A stretch of 64,000 bases of DNA from Torymus aiolomorphi. Taxonomy: Eukaryota > Arthropoda > Insecta > Hymenoptera > Torymidae. Below the pieces are notes generated by a model. The model did not search any database. It was given only the letters and a program-made list of their open reading frames with translations, and was not told the origin of the DNA. Shown piece by piece: positions 1 to 9,802 of this stretch (position 1 is the first letter of the stretch; each line of letters starts with the position of its first letter). The stretch is taken from NCBI GenBank assembly GCA_036365515.1, contig CM070874.1:62329583-62393582 (forward strand), given 5' to 3'. Made by a program: the position numbers and the translations under genes.

Positions 1-289
1 ATTATAATTAATAAGCTATTAATAACTAAATATTTTATATTCAGTTATTGAAAACTTTTTGATATAACAGAAATATGTAATTATATAATTTTTTATGTAT
101 GCCGTATACAGAAAATGAGTAAAACAGAAACTGGAATGATCCGCTCTTGATTATTACAATATTATAATATTGAATTTTAAACATATTTATTATTTTTAAA
201 TAGTAAAACTATTTTTAGTAGTTATTATTATACTGTAAATAATGTTGAATGACTGAGGATGGACATACAAGTAGCATGAGCAAAAGTAT

Positions 290-598
290 TTGACTTCCGT
301 AATAGTTTTTAACATCGAATATGATATATGTCATAACATCAGTTTGATGCAATTTCATGCTTTCTGGTATGGAGTTCTATCGCATAGTAGATATTTTGTA
401 AAAAAGAAGCAACAGTTTAGCGAAAGTGTATCAGAAAATGTTCAGAGTATGTACAACAGACGAGATAGTTTAAAAAAAAGAAGAAATGATTCTACTGTTG
501 CAGATGCTAGAAAATCAAAGAAACAGAAAAAGAAGTATGGACAGAAATCTACATCTAAGGCTAATACGACTCCAGATTATTTACCAGGTATGCATTGA
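290..598 (+). CDS. Lys/Arg-rich exon-like open frame, copy 1
   Basis: I do not recognise this gene. The frame has no convincing ATG at its left end, since the first codon is TTG. The second half is strongly basic and polar, with runs such as SLKKRRND and RKSKKQKKKYGQK. It ends in TTACCAG followed by GTATGC, which looks like a splice donor, so it is probably one internal exon of a transposon-encoded or captured gene. No next exon could be found to the right, because a hairpin-ended element begins at 632. The same frame is identical at 35978-36286. A nuclear-localisation-like stretch is all that can be said about function. Confidence 0.3.
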   Translation: MTSVIVFNIEYDICHNISLMQFHAFWYGVLSHSRYFVKKKQQFSESVSENVQSMYNRRDSLKKRRNDSTVADARKSKKQKKKYGQKSTSKANTTPDYLPGMH

Positions 599-3156
599 AT
601 TGTAAGTTTTTATCCTTTTAACATATTTTTTGCTTCCTCCTAGAGGAAGCTTTGAAATAATAAAATTTTAAGTTTCATTAAATCGCTCTAGAAACACGAA
701 TAGAGGTGACAGAAGTTTGAATCACATGATTTTAGAAAATGTCTTTATGGATGTGTGTGTGCGTGTGTATGTACGTATACCGTTTTATCTCAGGATCTAT
801 TCGATCGATTTTAACCGGAAAGGTCACATTTTTTTGTTTTTCTTATGTAAATGGGGGAAGGAAATCCTCTTTTTGATTCGCCGATGCGTTTTTGTTTTAT
901 TTCAAATTTTCGATTTTCGCAAAATTCATTTTTGCGTTTTTTTAATGATAACATTGAGATATTTGAATCGGACAGATAGAATTCGAAAGAGCATAAAAAA
1001 CCTATATTTTACAAAAAAAAAAATTACATTAGCTATTGCGGTTCTTTTATTATTAACAAAAACGTATTTTTTTTAAAAAGCTTTTAACTCCAAAAATCAA
1101 CGGTCAATGTTTTTAAAAGATCATGATAACGCAGAATATAAATAGCTATAATCTGTAAAAATTTGAAGCCTTTCTGTCGACTAGTTTTTGAGAAAAAAAT
1201 TAAAAACTGAAAAAAATTCTATTTGAATGAAGCAAGTTTACTTTTCTAAAATTGACTTAATCGCTTTGAAATTCCTTGTAGAGGCAGATTTTGGATAGCT
1301 CTTTGGGCTAAATGTTTATTGACTGTTAAGTTCTTTGGGCTAAATGTTTGGTCAATAAATTTCAGAGATATTTGAGGTTAAAATTTTTTTCACCTTCTTT
1401 TCGAATCGTAATTTCTCAAGAATGGTTCGATGAATCAGCTCCAAATTTATAGACAATTTTGGGTGTGATATACATAATAAATGAGCGAGTTTTCATCAAA
1501 ATCGTTCGATTACTTTTTGAGATATTGTATATTTAAAATTTTCGTATTTTGCAAAGGCATTTTCTTTGTCGCATGATAACTAGAGAAAAAAAATTGGATT
1601 AGTCATGTTGAAATATTGTAGAGATATAGAATTTATATGTTTATCGTATAAGTCCTTTAGGTAAAAGAATTGTCTCATAATTTTTAGAGATTTTTAAGGT
1701 TAAAATTTTTTTACCTATTTATCAAAATCGTAATTTCTCAATGACGACTTAATGTATCAGTTTGAAATTTATAGACTATTTTGTATGCGATATGGGTAAT
1801 ACCTATTTAAAATTTCTTCCAGATAATATGGTTAGTTTTTGAGATATTTGATATTTAAAATTTGGGTATTTCTGGAAATGACTTTCTATGTAGCACAATA
1901 ACTAGGGCCGAATCCATCTCAAATCAGGTGTCCCGCGTATGCCTATGTCACCGATCATTTTGGGATAAAAGTATTTATGTTCTTCTCCAAAAATTATTTA
2001 ACCCGTATATTTTTATTTTTTTGTTGCAACAAAATTTCATGTGTTCAGGAATGCCACAAAATTCCGAGAAAATCCTTACTTAGAAATAAATTTTTTCAAT
2101 GTAATTTTAAAACAGCTACTGCTTCACCAGTTTTTTAAGCTTTTTAGCGAGTAACACAAAATTTCACTCACGTTTGAACCCTCTTTCATGGCCTGTATGT
2201 TATTTAAAAAAAAAATAAAAAATGCCCGAGTTATGCACTTTTTACTAAAAAATGCAGTTTTTAGAAAAATGCATTTTTCTCGAAAAAGCCTATTTTTTTC
2301 TAAATTTTCTTTTGTCATGATAGAGGACGTAAATAGCTATCTAGGCGTGTTTATGAGATTCACGGGTTTTCCACTGGGATAGCGATCACTAATGAGATAA
2401 CACACAAACAAATTTTTCACGCTTAACGCTTATATATAGTGATATAATAATGATATAACAGTCAATATAAAGATGTTTATCTTTGTGCGTACACTGAGAA
2501 AAATGTTGTAGTAAATTTTATTATAACTGTTATAAAAATTACTATAAAGTATAGGAAGGGTGAGACAAATACACTTTATGCTGCATTTTTATTATAATTG
2601 TATGAATAATTACAAAATTTCTTGTAATTTTTATGACAGTTGTTGATTAGAAAGTATTACGAAATAAAAGAAAAATTGCTATACACATAGCAAAAACTGT
2701 GATATAATAAAATTTAAAATATATGCTTTTAATTTTTATTAGAATAGAATATAAATTTTATTTTGTAGCGTATAAATTTTGTTTTGTAACGTATTAAAAA
2801 TTACTATAAACATAGTAAAAAGTGCCACATTCAAAAATGGCTACAGGCCATAAGAAAGTTTGCTATCCAACACAGTAAAAATTGCTACAACATTAGTACT
2901 TTCTGCGCAGATCAAGGCGCCCACGTGTCTGATTGAGGTTATGTTTCTACGGGAATTTCACTTTGTCTTGCTTTTAAGTTTACAAAACATTCAAAACCTT
3001 ACTTCAATTATTTTATTTTTATATTATGCACATTAATGATAAGTTTCTTTGTGTTATCAAAGTTATTTATTGTCATTATTTAAAATTATCTGAAATTTTC
3101 TTGAAATCGATGGTTTGACATGTACAAGTTCCAAAATTTTACACTCAAGAATCCTA

Positions 3157-3222
3157 TTTGGGTAAGTGGTTAGCGCGTCCGATTGCCGCGGTGAAGGTTG
3201 CAGGTTCGATCCCAACGCTCTT
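3157..3222 (+). repeat. tRNA-like Pol III promoter segment (SINE-like head)
   Basis: The segment reads like a tRNA half-gene. It has an A-box-like GGGTAAGTGGTTAGCGC and, about 30 bases on, a B-box GGTTCGATCCC that differs at one place from the usual consensus. A run of A then T follows at once. The arms do not pair into a full cloverleaf, so a functional tRNA is unlikely. A tRNA-derived SINE head or captured tRNA relic is the better reading. The copy at 38772-38837 differs by one base in the middle (GATTGCCG against GATTCCCG). Confidence 0.45.
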
Positions 3223-3290
3223 AAAAAAAATATTTTTATAGCACTGTGTGACCTAAACCCGCACTTAAGTCACGGCTAGCTGTGACTTAA

Positions 3291-3365
3291 AGAGCTCATT
3301 ATTACACACTGTGTAATAATGAAAACTTAAAGAGCTCATTATTACACACTGTGTAATAATGAAAT
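3291..3365. repeat. Tandem doublet of 25-bp near-perfect palindromes
   Basis: The palindrome CATTATTACACA-c-TGTGTAATAATG occurs twice, each time preceded by CTTAAAGAGCT. A GTGACTTAA and AAGTCAC pair sits just to the left. The same CATTATTACAC arm appears in the larger hairpin at 6290-6441, so this may be a shortened member of that family. The doublet is kept in the second copy near 38905-38980. Confidence 0.8.
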
Positions 3366-3927
3366 CACTTAAGCTACAGACCCGTAATAAACTGGAATAA
3401 AAACTAAAAACACTCAAAAGATGTGGTTTTAATTATTAGAATAAAAGAAAGAAGTAGAAAATCTTTATGGATATCCTCAAAGAGCCCTAGAAATAGGGGA
3501 ACTTCTTATAATTATTATAGCAGTTGTAGGTTAGTTTTAAATGCCTCAAGGTGGCAGCCATAAATTTTCAATTTGAAAAAATATGAAATTTTCATGAATC
3601 TCAAACCTCGAACTTATTAATAAAAAAATATTTACCATTATTATTTATTTGGAATATTTATGAAAAATTATAAAAAGAGAATAATTATATGAATTTTATT
3701 TAGAGCTTTGAAGGTATGGGTGAGATAAATATAATGCATAAATAATAAAATTTATGAACATAAATTTATTGAAAATAAAAATACAAACATCTAGAAATAT
3801 TGAAGATAATAAATACATTCACAATATATAAATATTGTAACTAATCATAAACATTTTACCATGAAATCAAATATAAAATCTAATATAAAAAATACAACAT
3901 GAAACTAATATAATTTAACTACTATAT

Positions 3928-5593
3928 CTACAAACACTCTTCATCTTCAGTCTGTACAGCTTTATCTGCAATAGCAGAACTCTTAGAAATACAAGAACCA
4001 TTTGTATTATTTATTATGGTTACATTGCAGTTGTGGAAGACAAATGTCTTATTAACATTTTCATCTTCGATGCTTGATTCATATAAACCAAGATATGGAT
4101 GATAAAGTACTGATAACTTTGGTTTCTGTCGCTGAATCTTATTAGATGCGAAAGGCATTTCTTTTTTACTTCCATCTGCAGGAACATTTCTATTTCCAAC
4201 TGAACACGCAGAAGTGGCTTCTTGATTTTGCTTTGGAGATATCGATGGTGATAATTTTTTAAATTGCTGAATCTTATTAGATGCGAGAGGCATTTCTTTT
4301 TTACTTTCATCTACAGGAATATTTCTATTTCCATCTGAACACGCAGAAGTGGCTTCTTGATTTTGCTTTGGAGATATCGATGGTGATAATTGTTTAAATT
4401 GCTGAATCTTATTAGATGCAAAAATTTGTTCAGTAGGACCTACTAGAATATTACTTTTCATAATTGGTCTAGAAGAGGTTGCTTTTTGAGGTGGCTTCAA
4501 AATCATACTGTCAATCCCAGAAGTTGATGGCATGTTAGGAAACTCATCAACTTCTTTTGATGTATTGACTTTTTTGGTAATCTCAAGTCCACTACTGATT
4601 TGCTGACATATTTTTCTCTTGTTATTCATCAAGTCAGCAATGTAACCATATGCCACAGAACCAGATTTCCAGCCTCCGTGTCGCTGAAGTGTAGTGAGGT
4701 CAGCACCAGCATCCACTAAGAGAGTCGCAGATGTTCTACGGAAACTATGTCCAGTGAATTGATCAGCATCGGGCAAACTCAAAAAAGTCGCTATGTCTTT
4801 TGGCATCGATGCAAATTTATTAATGCCAATAGATTGTTTGACACATTTCCCATTCGAATACCTCAGAAAAAATTTATCTACTGAGCAGTCTGCTGGTCTC
4901 GCTTCCATGTACTTCCAGCAAAAATCAAATAGAGCTTCAGTAATAGTGAAAGATCTTGGAATATTGTTTTTTGTTTTATTAATTCTGACAAATAAAGTAT
5001 TTTTATTGTCCAATTTTTGAACATCATTTACAGTTAGATTAACAAATTCTACTCTTCGAAGTGCACCTGCAATCCCAAAAATAAGAGCTACCTGTAAAAT
5101 ATTATGAGAATTAGATTATTAAGATTAATTACTAAATTCAGATCCGAACAAGTCTTTTTACCTTTTCACTAAGATGCATAGCATCAGGTGCTAAACTGAG
5201 AAACTTAGAGATGTCTTGCTTAGTGAAAACTTTAGATTTCTTTACTTGATAGCCAATTTGTTGTTTTTTCAAAAAAGCTTGCAATCTATTGAATTTACTT
5301 ATATCAATATGGTTGTATGTATTGATGGTGGATTTCAACATAGAGTACGTTGACCACAAACTTGATGGTGCATAAGTCTTTGTGAGCTCAGTAAAGTAAA
5401 CAAGGAGGACATCTTCACAGAAAGAATTTGAATGTTTTTCTCTCCTCCATTTTTTAAAAGCATTGTACGCTGCAGTATACAATCTTCTTGACTTCTCTGG
5501 CAACAAATTCAGAGAAACATTCTTTGCAGCTTCTCTAATTTCCTCAGGAACAATTCCACCATCATCACTAAACTCACTATCTGAACCACTCAT
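3928..5593 (-). CDS. Tyrosine recombinase, Crypton-type, two exons, intact
   Basis: Two exons (5593-5162 and 5091-3928) join across a 70-bp GT-AG intron in phase 0 and give 531 residues. The ATG at 5593 is preferred to an upstream GTG at 5605. Residues 1-144 form an acidic start and a helical core-binding domain. The catalytic domain begins with exon 2. It has box I GALRRVE (Arg156), the GHSFRR motif (His259, Arg262), HGGW (His282, Trp285) and AYGYI, with Tyr294 the likely nucleophile. A lysine in INKTKN near 180 is a candidate for the beta-hairpin lysine. The set is that of tyrosine recombinases, and the HGGWKS-GYI wording resembles animal Cryptons. The C-terminal third is low-complexity with 45-residue repeats. 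AATAAA lies about 160 bases past the stop. No reverse transcriptase is nearby, which argues against DIRS or Ngaro. Confidence 0.88.
4131..4415 (-). repeat. 135-bp in-frame tandem repeat in recombinase tail
   Basis: The phrase GCTGAATCTTATTAGATGC recurs three times at 135-bp spacing, giving two full units and the start of a third. Translated on the minus strand, each unit is 45 residues, starting ASNKIQ and including LSPSISPKQNQEATSACS. The period is a multiple of three, so the frame is kept. The units differ at a few residues (DGNRNIPVDES against VGNRNVPADGS). Confidence 0.9.
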
Positions 5594-6103
5594 TATAAAA
5601 CTCACAAATGATGTATTTCAATGAAATTTTCAGAAAATTAAAAAAAAAATGAATAAAAAGACAAAAACATGGAAGATTAAAAGTGAAGAGAAACTAATTA
5701 TTATAAATCAAAAAACTGAATATAACCAGAAAATAAATCAGTTGACAAAAAATGAAAAATAATTAGAAAAAAAATTGAAAAACAAACTTGAAGCTAATGT
5801 ATATAGGCCAAAAAATAAACTAAATTGAAAATTCTATAATAGTAGAAAATTCTATAATGCGGAATTTCATCGGAGACGCTCAAAGTACATCAGAAGAAAC
5901 ACACAAGATGACGCTCGTGCATATTAAAAAAAAAAAAATACAATGGAAACAGAACAGGCGAGAGGGAGACAGAGCGAGAGTGAGAGGTTCTGCGCATGCG
6001 TTGGTCTTCAAACAACGTTTTGAAAATTTGGGCGCGCCCTCAGACAACCAAATTCCATTTTTCAAACAATCGTTAATTTTCCTAGTACTTTTCGACAGCC
6101 TCG

Positions 6104-6256
6104 TGGAAGGAGATTATTTACCTCATGTGACGTTTTTCGCACAAGCGAAGCAAGAGCGCAAAGTCACATGGGGTAAATAATCTACTTACGTACTAGTCTC
6201 GAACCGTATTTTATACCACGAGCTCCCAGAAATCATAGCTGTGATTTTGAGGTTAG
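6104..6256 (-). repeat. Hairpin repeat family, member 1
   Basis: Inverted arms around GATTATTTACCTCATGTGAC and GTCACATGGGGTAAATAATC enclose a loop containing CGCACAAGCGAAGC. To the right, read on the minus strand, are the phrases AACCTCAAAATCA, GAGCTCGTGGTATAAAATAC and TTCGAGACTAGTAC. These also flank the hairpins at 9654 and 13554, so the repeat unit is more than the hairpin itself. It has no coding capacity. Confidence 0.8.
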
Positions 6257-6289
6257 AATGATATAAAATTTGTGGAAGCGGCGGGTTTA

Positions 6290-6441
6290 TGTCACACGAG
6301 TTATAAAATAGTATACGATACTCGTGACTTAAATGGCTCATTATTACACGGTGTTTAGCGCCCTCGCTGCGCTCGGGCGCTAACCTCACGCCGTGCAATA
6401 ATGGGCCATTTAAGTCACACGTATCGTAATACACTATTATT
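6290..6441. repeat. Hairpin repeat related to the family, CG-rich loop
   Basis: The arms ACTTAAATGGCTCATTATT and AATAATGGGCCATTTAAGT enclose a second inner stem, GCGCCCTCGC-tgc-GCTCGGGCGC. The outer flanks, ATAAAATAGTATACGATAC and GTATCGTAATACACTATTA, are also roughly inverted. The arms share CATTATTACAC with the palindromes at 3291-3365. Confidence 0.8.
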
Positions 6442-7202
6442 TCTCATTTTAATTTATTTTCAAATTAAATATTGTATGATTAGAGTCTGAAAATAGTTCT
6501 GAAAACAGGAAGAACGAGAAAAAATTTAATTTTTTTAAATTTAAGGTCATTCATAAAAATTACTATCTTGCATAGAAAAAATTGTTATAATTTCGATTTG
6601 TCCCTCCGTTCCTACAAAATATAGTAATTTTTCTTATGTTTATAATAAATTTTACTACAACATTTCTCTCAGTGTATATAAGTAATACACATGTATATGC
6701 GAATACTTGTATGAGTTTATGTACTAATACATTTGTCCGCTAGATGGCTATCGTTTGACTTAAGATTTACCAAAATAAGTTCTGTTTCTGCTATATATCA
6801 CACCTTTAGTCTTTTTTAAAACTATCATCTTTATGAAAATTATTACATATTTACACGTTATTAACTTAACTACAATGTCTCAAAATTACTCAAGGAAGAG
6901 AATCAAATGTGCAGATTTTTTACATAAGTACAAAAAATCGTTCGATTACATGATAATAGAAAATTTAGAAAAAATAGGCTTTTTCGAGAAAAGTGCATTT
7001 TTCAGTAAAAAGTGTATAACTCCTCATTTATCGTTGTATACTATTGCGTAACATTAACCCTAAATTGGAATGATCCAATGAGATTGCAGGATTTTAAAAT
7101 TGACTAGGCGCATTCGGAAAGAATCAACTTCTGTAGAGTGTACACTAATTTTTAAGAAAATTTAAAGAAAATCAATTTCCTGGTGAACTACCTTAAATTA
7201 TA

Positions 7203-7400
7203 TTTGAGTTTGAACTAATTTTTCGAATAATCGATAAGAAGTGAATATAGGAAGAATTACCTTCGCTCAATTTTGAGATACAAATTTTAAAGTTTAAACT
7301 TGTTTGAACTAATTTATCGAATAATTGCGATTTAAGAAGTGAATATAGTAAGAATTACCTTCACTCAATTTTGAGATAAATATTTTAAAGTTTCAAGGTT
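7203..7400. repeat. Tandem duplication of ~97 bp
   Basis: Two adjacent copies share GAAGTGAATATAG, AAGAATTACCTTC and CTCAATTTTGAGATA. They lie in AT-rich sequence of the hairpin-ended element. No gene is seen between 6675 and 8160. Confidence 0.7.
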
Positions 7401-8160
7401 TATGGTTCACGGGCATATAATTATATATACACTCATTTTGCCTTCACAAAGTTATATAAATGTTTTTATTAGCTGCCACTGATATTTGTGTTTACATAAT
7501 ATTATATTTGCTTTTGTTTTTTATGAAGATGGTGTAATACTCATACTTTATCATTAGACTGTTTTATCAGCTGAGCATGTCAAAATAATTAATATTAAAA
7601 ATAATTATTTGTGTCTTAAACAAATTAAATAAAATAAGTGTGAAATAACAAAAAATTTAAATAATAAGAATTGTAGAATATAAAGAAATGATAATCAACA
7701 ATCAATGATATTTTATTGAAAATAAAAGAAAAGGATGACGAAAATTATAACGGACCATTAAAAAAAACAAAATTAGAAGTATAATTTCAATTTTTATAAT
7801 ATGTATACAATTATTTATAATAAAGATACACAATTATTGAATAATAATATATTTATAATGTAAAAAATGGAGTTATTATATATGATTTTGAAAATATGTG
7901 TAAGTTGATCTCAGGGTAGATAGCAATTTTTTTATTTTATATTTTAAAATATTACTTTTTTTTTTAAATAAAATAATTGTCAAATAACAAATAATTTGAA
8001 TAATAAGAAAAAATATGCAATTTTTTTAAATATTAATGAGTTATTAAATCATTGAAAAAAAAGTATAATGAATAAACATATTTTATATTTAAAATATATA
8101 CTATACATATAGGAATGATACATTAATTTGGAGGAAGCTACGTGCCAATGAATTGGCAGC

Positions 8161-9653
8161 GGTTTTTAATAAGGGATTATATTCAGTTCAGTTATTTTAT
8201 TCGCTTATAATAATATCAGTTGATCATAATTAAATATATAATAATAAACTTTAAAGCTTCTTTTTTCATAATTGTATTTCTAGAGTTGAAATATTATTGG
8301 AAGTTTCTGGGCTTTCAAATAGTTATCCGAAAAATTTAATTCTCTAAAATTATGATATCGCATCAAACATTTTTTGAATATTTTAATTTTGCTCAACATT
8401 TTAATACCTTTTTTTTATATAAAAATTTAATAAATAATTAATTATCAATTTAAAATAAGGAAGCTATTAATATGCCATATGAAAATTAATGATTTTTATA
8501 TCATAACTGTTTATTTTAGGTTTCAAAAGAAAGTACCATCATCGAGCCTCAAAGTGTGCAATGGAAATTTGAACGCAGGATTGTATTCAAAGCTGCTTTA
8601 GTTTAACAATTTATAGAGTATAACTGTTGTAAATAAATTAATTTTAAGGCAAAAATTTATAAACATACTTATTATTTTATATTATTATAAATTATATATT
8701 TCTTTTTAATTAAATTATTTTTAACTATAACATTTTCGCCTTCTCAGTGTAGTGTACCCTCAACTTCTACACCATTGAGCAATTGCACATGACCCAGCAA
8801 CAAATATTTCTTTTACGAGTTGCACATAGTTAAGAAGAAGTTCGTTAAGAATAATTATTTGTCAATTAAAACCATTTGAAAAAAAAACGCTAAATTAACT
8901 TATTCGCTAACCGCTTATTCTTAGTATAAGTAATGCTCGGAAAAAGCACTAAAAAACTACGATTTTTATCATTTTTTTAATCCCTCTCAGAGTTTTTTAC
9001 TAAATGAATCTGACAAAAAGGAAGGAGTCTAGAACCCCAATTTCATGAAACCTTGTCTTATAGAGGCTCTTTTCCTTAATATAAATTCAGCGATCGAGAT
9101 TCGTTCGGTTTTCGAGCGTTTTTGCGAGGTATCTCGAAATCTCGAATCGATCTCGAAACTCAAAAGAAATGGAGAAACAGGGAAGAGAGGGCGCGCGTAG
9201 CGCGCCAAATTAACGCTAGTTTTCATAAACTAGTCATCTCTAAGCGCGCTTCACGCGCCGTAATATTGGCAAAACTTCGCGCAACTTTTGTTTTTGTAAC
9301 CTAGCAACCCATTAGAGCACACAAGAAGTCGGCGAATGCGACAGCTCGTTTGTTTCTAACCTCACTTTCCGTACTTTTCAGAGTGAGCAGTAGGTAGAAA
9401 GTGCAATAAATTAAGTAAGTACTTAGTGATGGTAAGAATTGCCATTGATTTGATACGTGGTGGGACCTGCTAAATACTGACCCTCTATAGATGCTTTTGC
9501 TCTCTGAGTAGATTATTTCCCGTGACATCCGTGCCACACCTGCATGACCATCGCGCCCGACGGTGGGGCGTATTGAGAATTTTCAAAAGTGTTTTTCTTT
9601 AATTTTTTCAAAATATTTGCAATTGTATAATATTTAATGTTCTATCATCAATT
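8161..9653. other. AT-rich intergenic stretch
   Basis: I see no gene here. The sequence is AT-rich to about 9000, then has short CG-rich patches near 9120-9260 where GCGCGCGTAGCGCGC-like palindromic bases occur. The short open frames in both strands near 9029-9537 overlap each other, show no family motif and have no splice logic. Confidence 0.5.
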
Positions 9654-9802
9654 CCTAACCTCAAAATCATGACTTTAATATGATTATTCGGCTCTCGTGG
9701 TATAAAATACTGTATGACACTGGCGCGTAAGGTGATTATTTACCGCATGAGACGTTTTTCGCACGAGCGAAGTGAGTGACCACACACGTATCATAATGTA
9801 CT
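9654..9802 (+). repeat. Hairpin repeat family, member 2
   Basis: This member begins with CCTAACCTCAAAATCATG and CTCTCGTGGTATAAAATAC, followed by GATTATTTACCGCATGAGAC and the loop CGCACGAGCGAAGTGAG. The right arm is lost: after GAGTGACCACACACGTATC the sequence goes straight to ATAATGTACTATATAA. It is therefore a deleted hairpin compared with the members at 6104 and 13554. Confidence 0.78.

Larger units (their letters stand above)
1..4526. repeat. Segmental repeat, copy 1 (partner at 35689-40144)
   Basis: The window opens inside a long direct repeat. Base 1 matches base 35689, and the match runs to about 4526/40144 with only scattered substitutions. The main differences are a TG-rich stretch near 750-782 that is missing from the partner, and a smaller AT-rich difference near 2700-2790. 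The two copies part inside the recombinase gene, at the GTTG just after 4520. Because the match is already running at base 1, the true left limit lies outside the window. A 102-residue reading frame at 290-598 is identical in both copies, which suggests a recent duplication. Confidence 0.93.
2492..6674 (-). mobile_element. TIR element carrying a Crypton-type tyrosine recombinase
   Basis: The ends are inverted repeats of about 80 bp beginning CACTGAGARAAATGTTG and continuing with recognisable similarity to GACAAAT. Both are flanked by TA (2490-2491 and 6675-6676). Inside, in minus-strand order, are two hairpin repeats, the recombinase gene (5593-3928), a doublet of short palindromes, a tRNA-like segment and AT-rich sub-terminal sequence with repeated ATTACTATAAACATAG-like phrases. 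TA duplications and TIRs are typical of DDE transposons, whereas Cryptons normally lack TIRs. Either the recombinase belongs to an unusual TIR element, or a Crypton jumped into an older non-autonomous TIR element. A second copy at 38148-40144 is cut off. Confidence 0.65.
632..8160 (-). mobile_element. Hairpin-ended element, copy 1, with nested TIR element
   Basis: The left end is the hairpin GCTTCCTC-cta-GAGGAAGC (632-650). The right end is the hairpin TGCCAAT-ga-ATTGGCA (8143-8158). The same two ends, in opposite order, bound the copy at 44045-48064, where an empty site defines the limits. I see no long gene of its own. The left body (about 780-2330) is made of diverged ~320-bp units with recurring phrases such as AATCGTAATTTCTC and TTTTTGAGATATT. 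A stretch near 2225-2325 recurs inverted near 6950-7025. The TIR element 2492-6674 is inserted in it, so the uninterrupted length is about 3.35 kb. Two different end hairpins do not fit a classical TIR transposon. A Helitron-like origin is possible, but no Rep/helicase is present. Confidence 0.6.

Noticed and set aside
3291..3365. CRISPR-like spaced repeats
   Set aside because: There are only two units, each a palindrome, in an insect transposon; no spacer array or cas gene.
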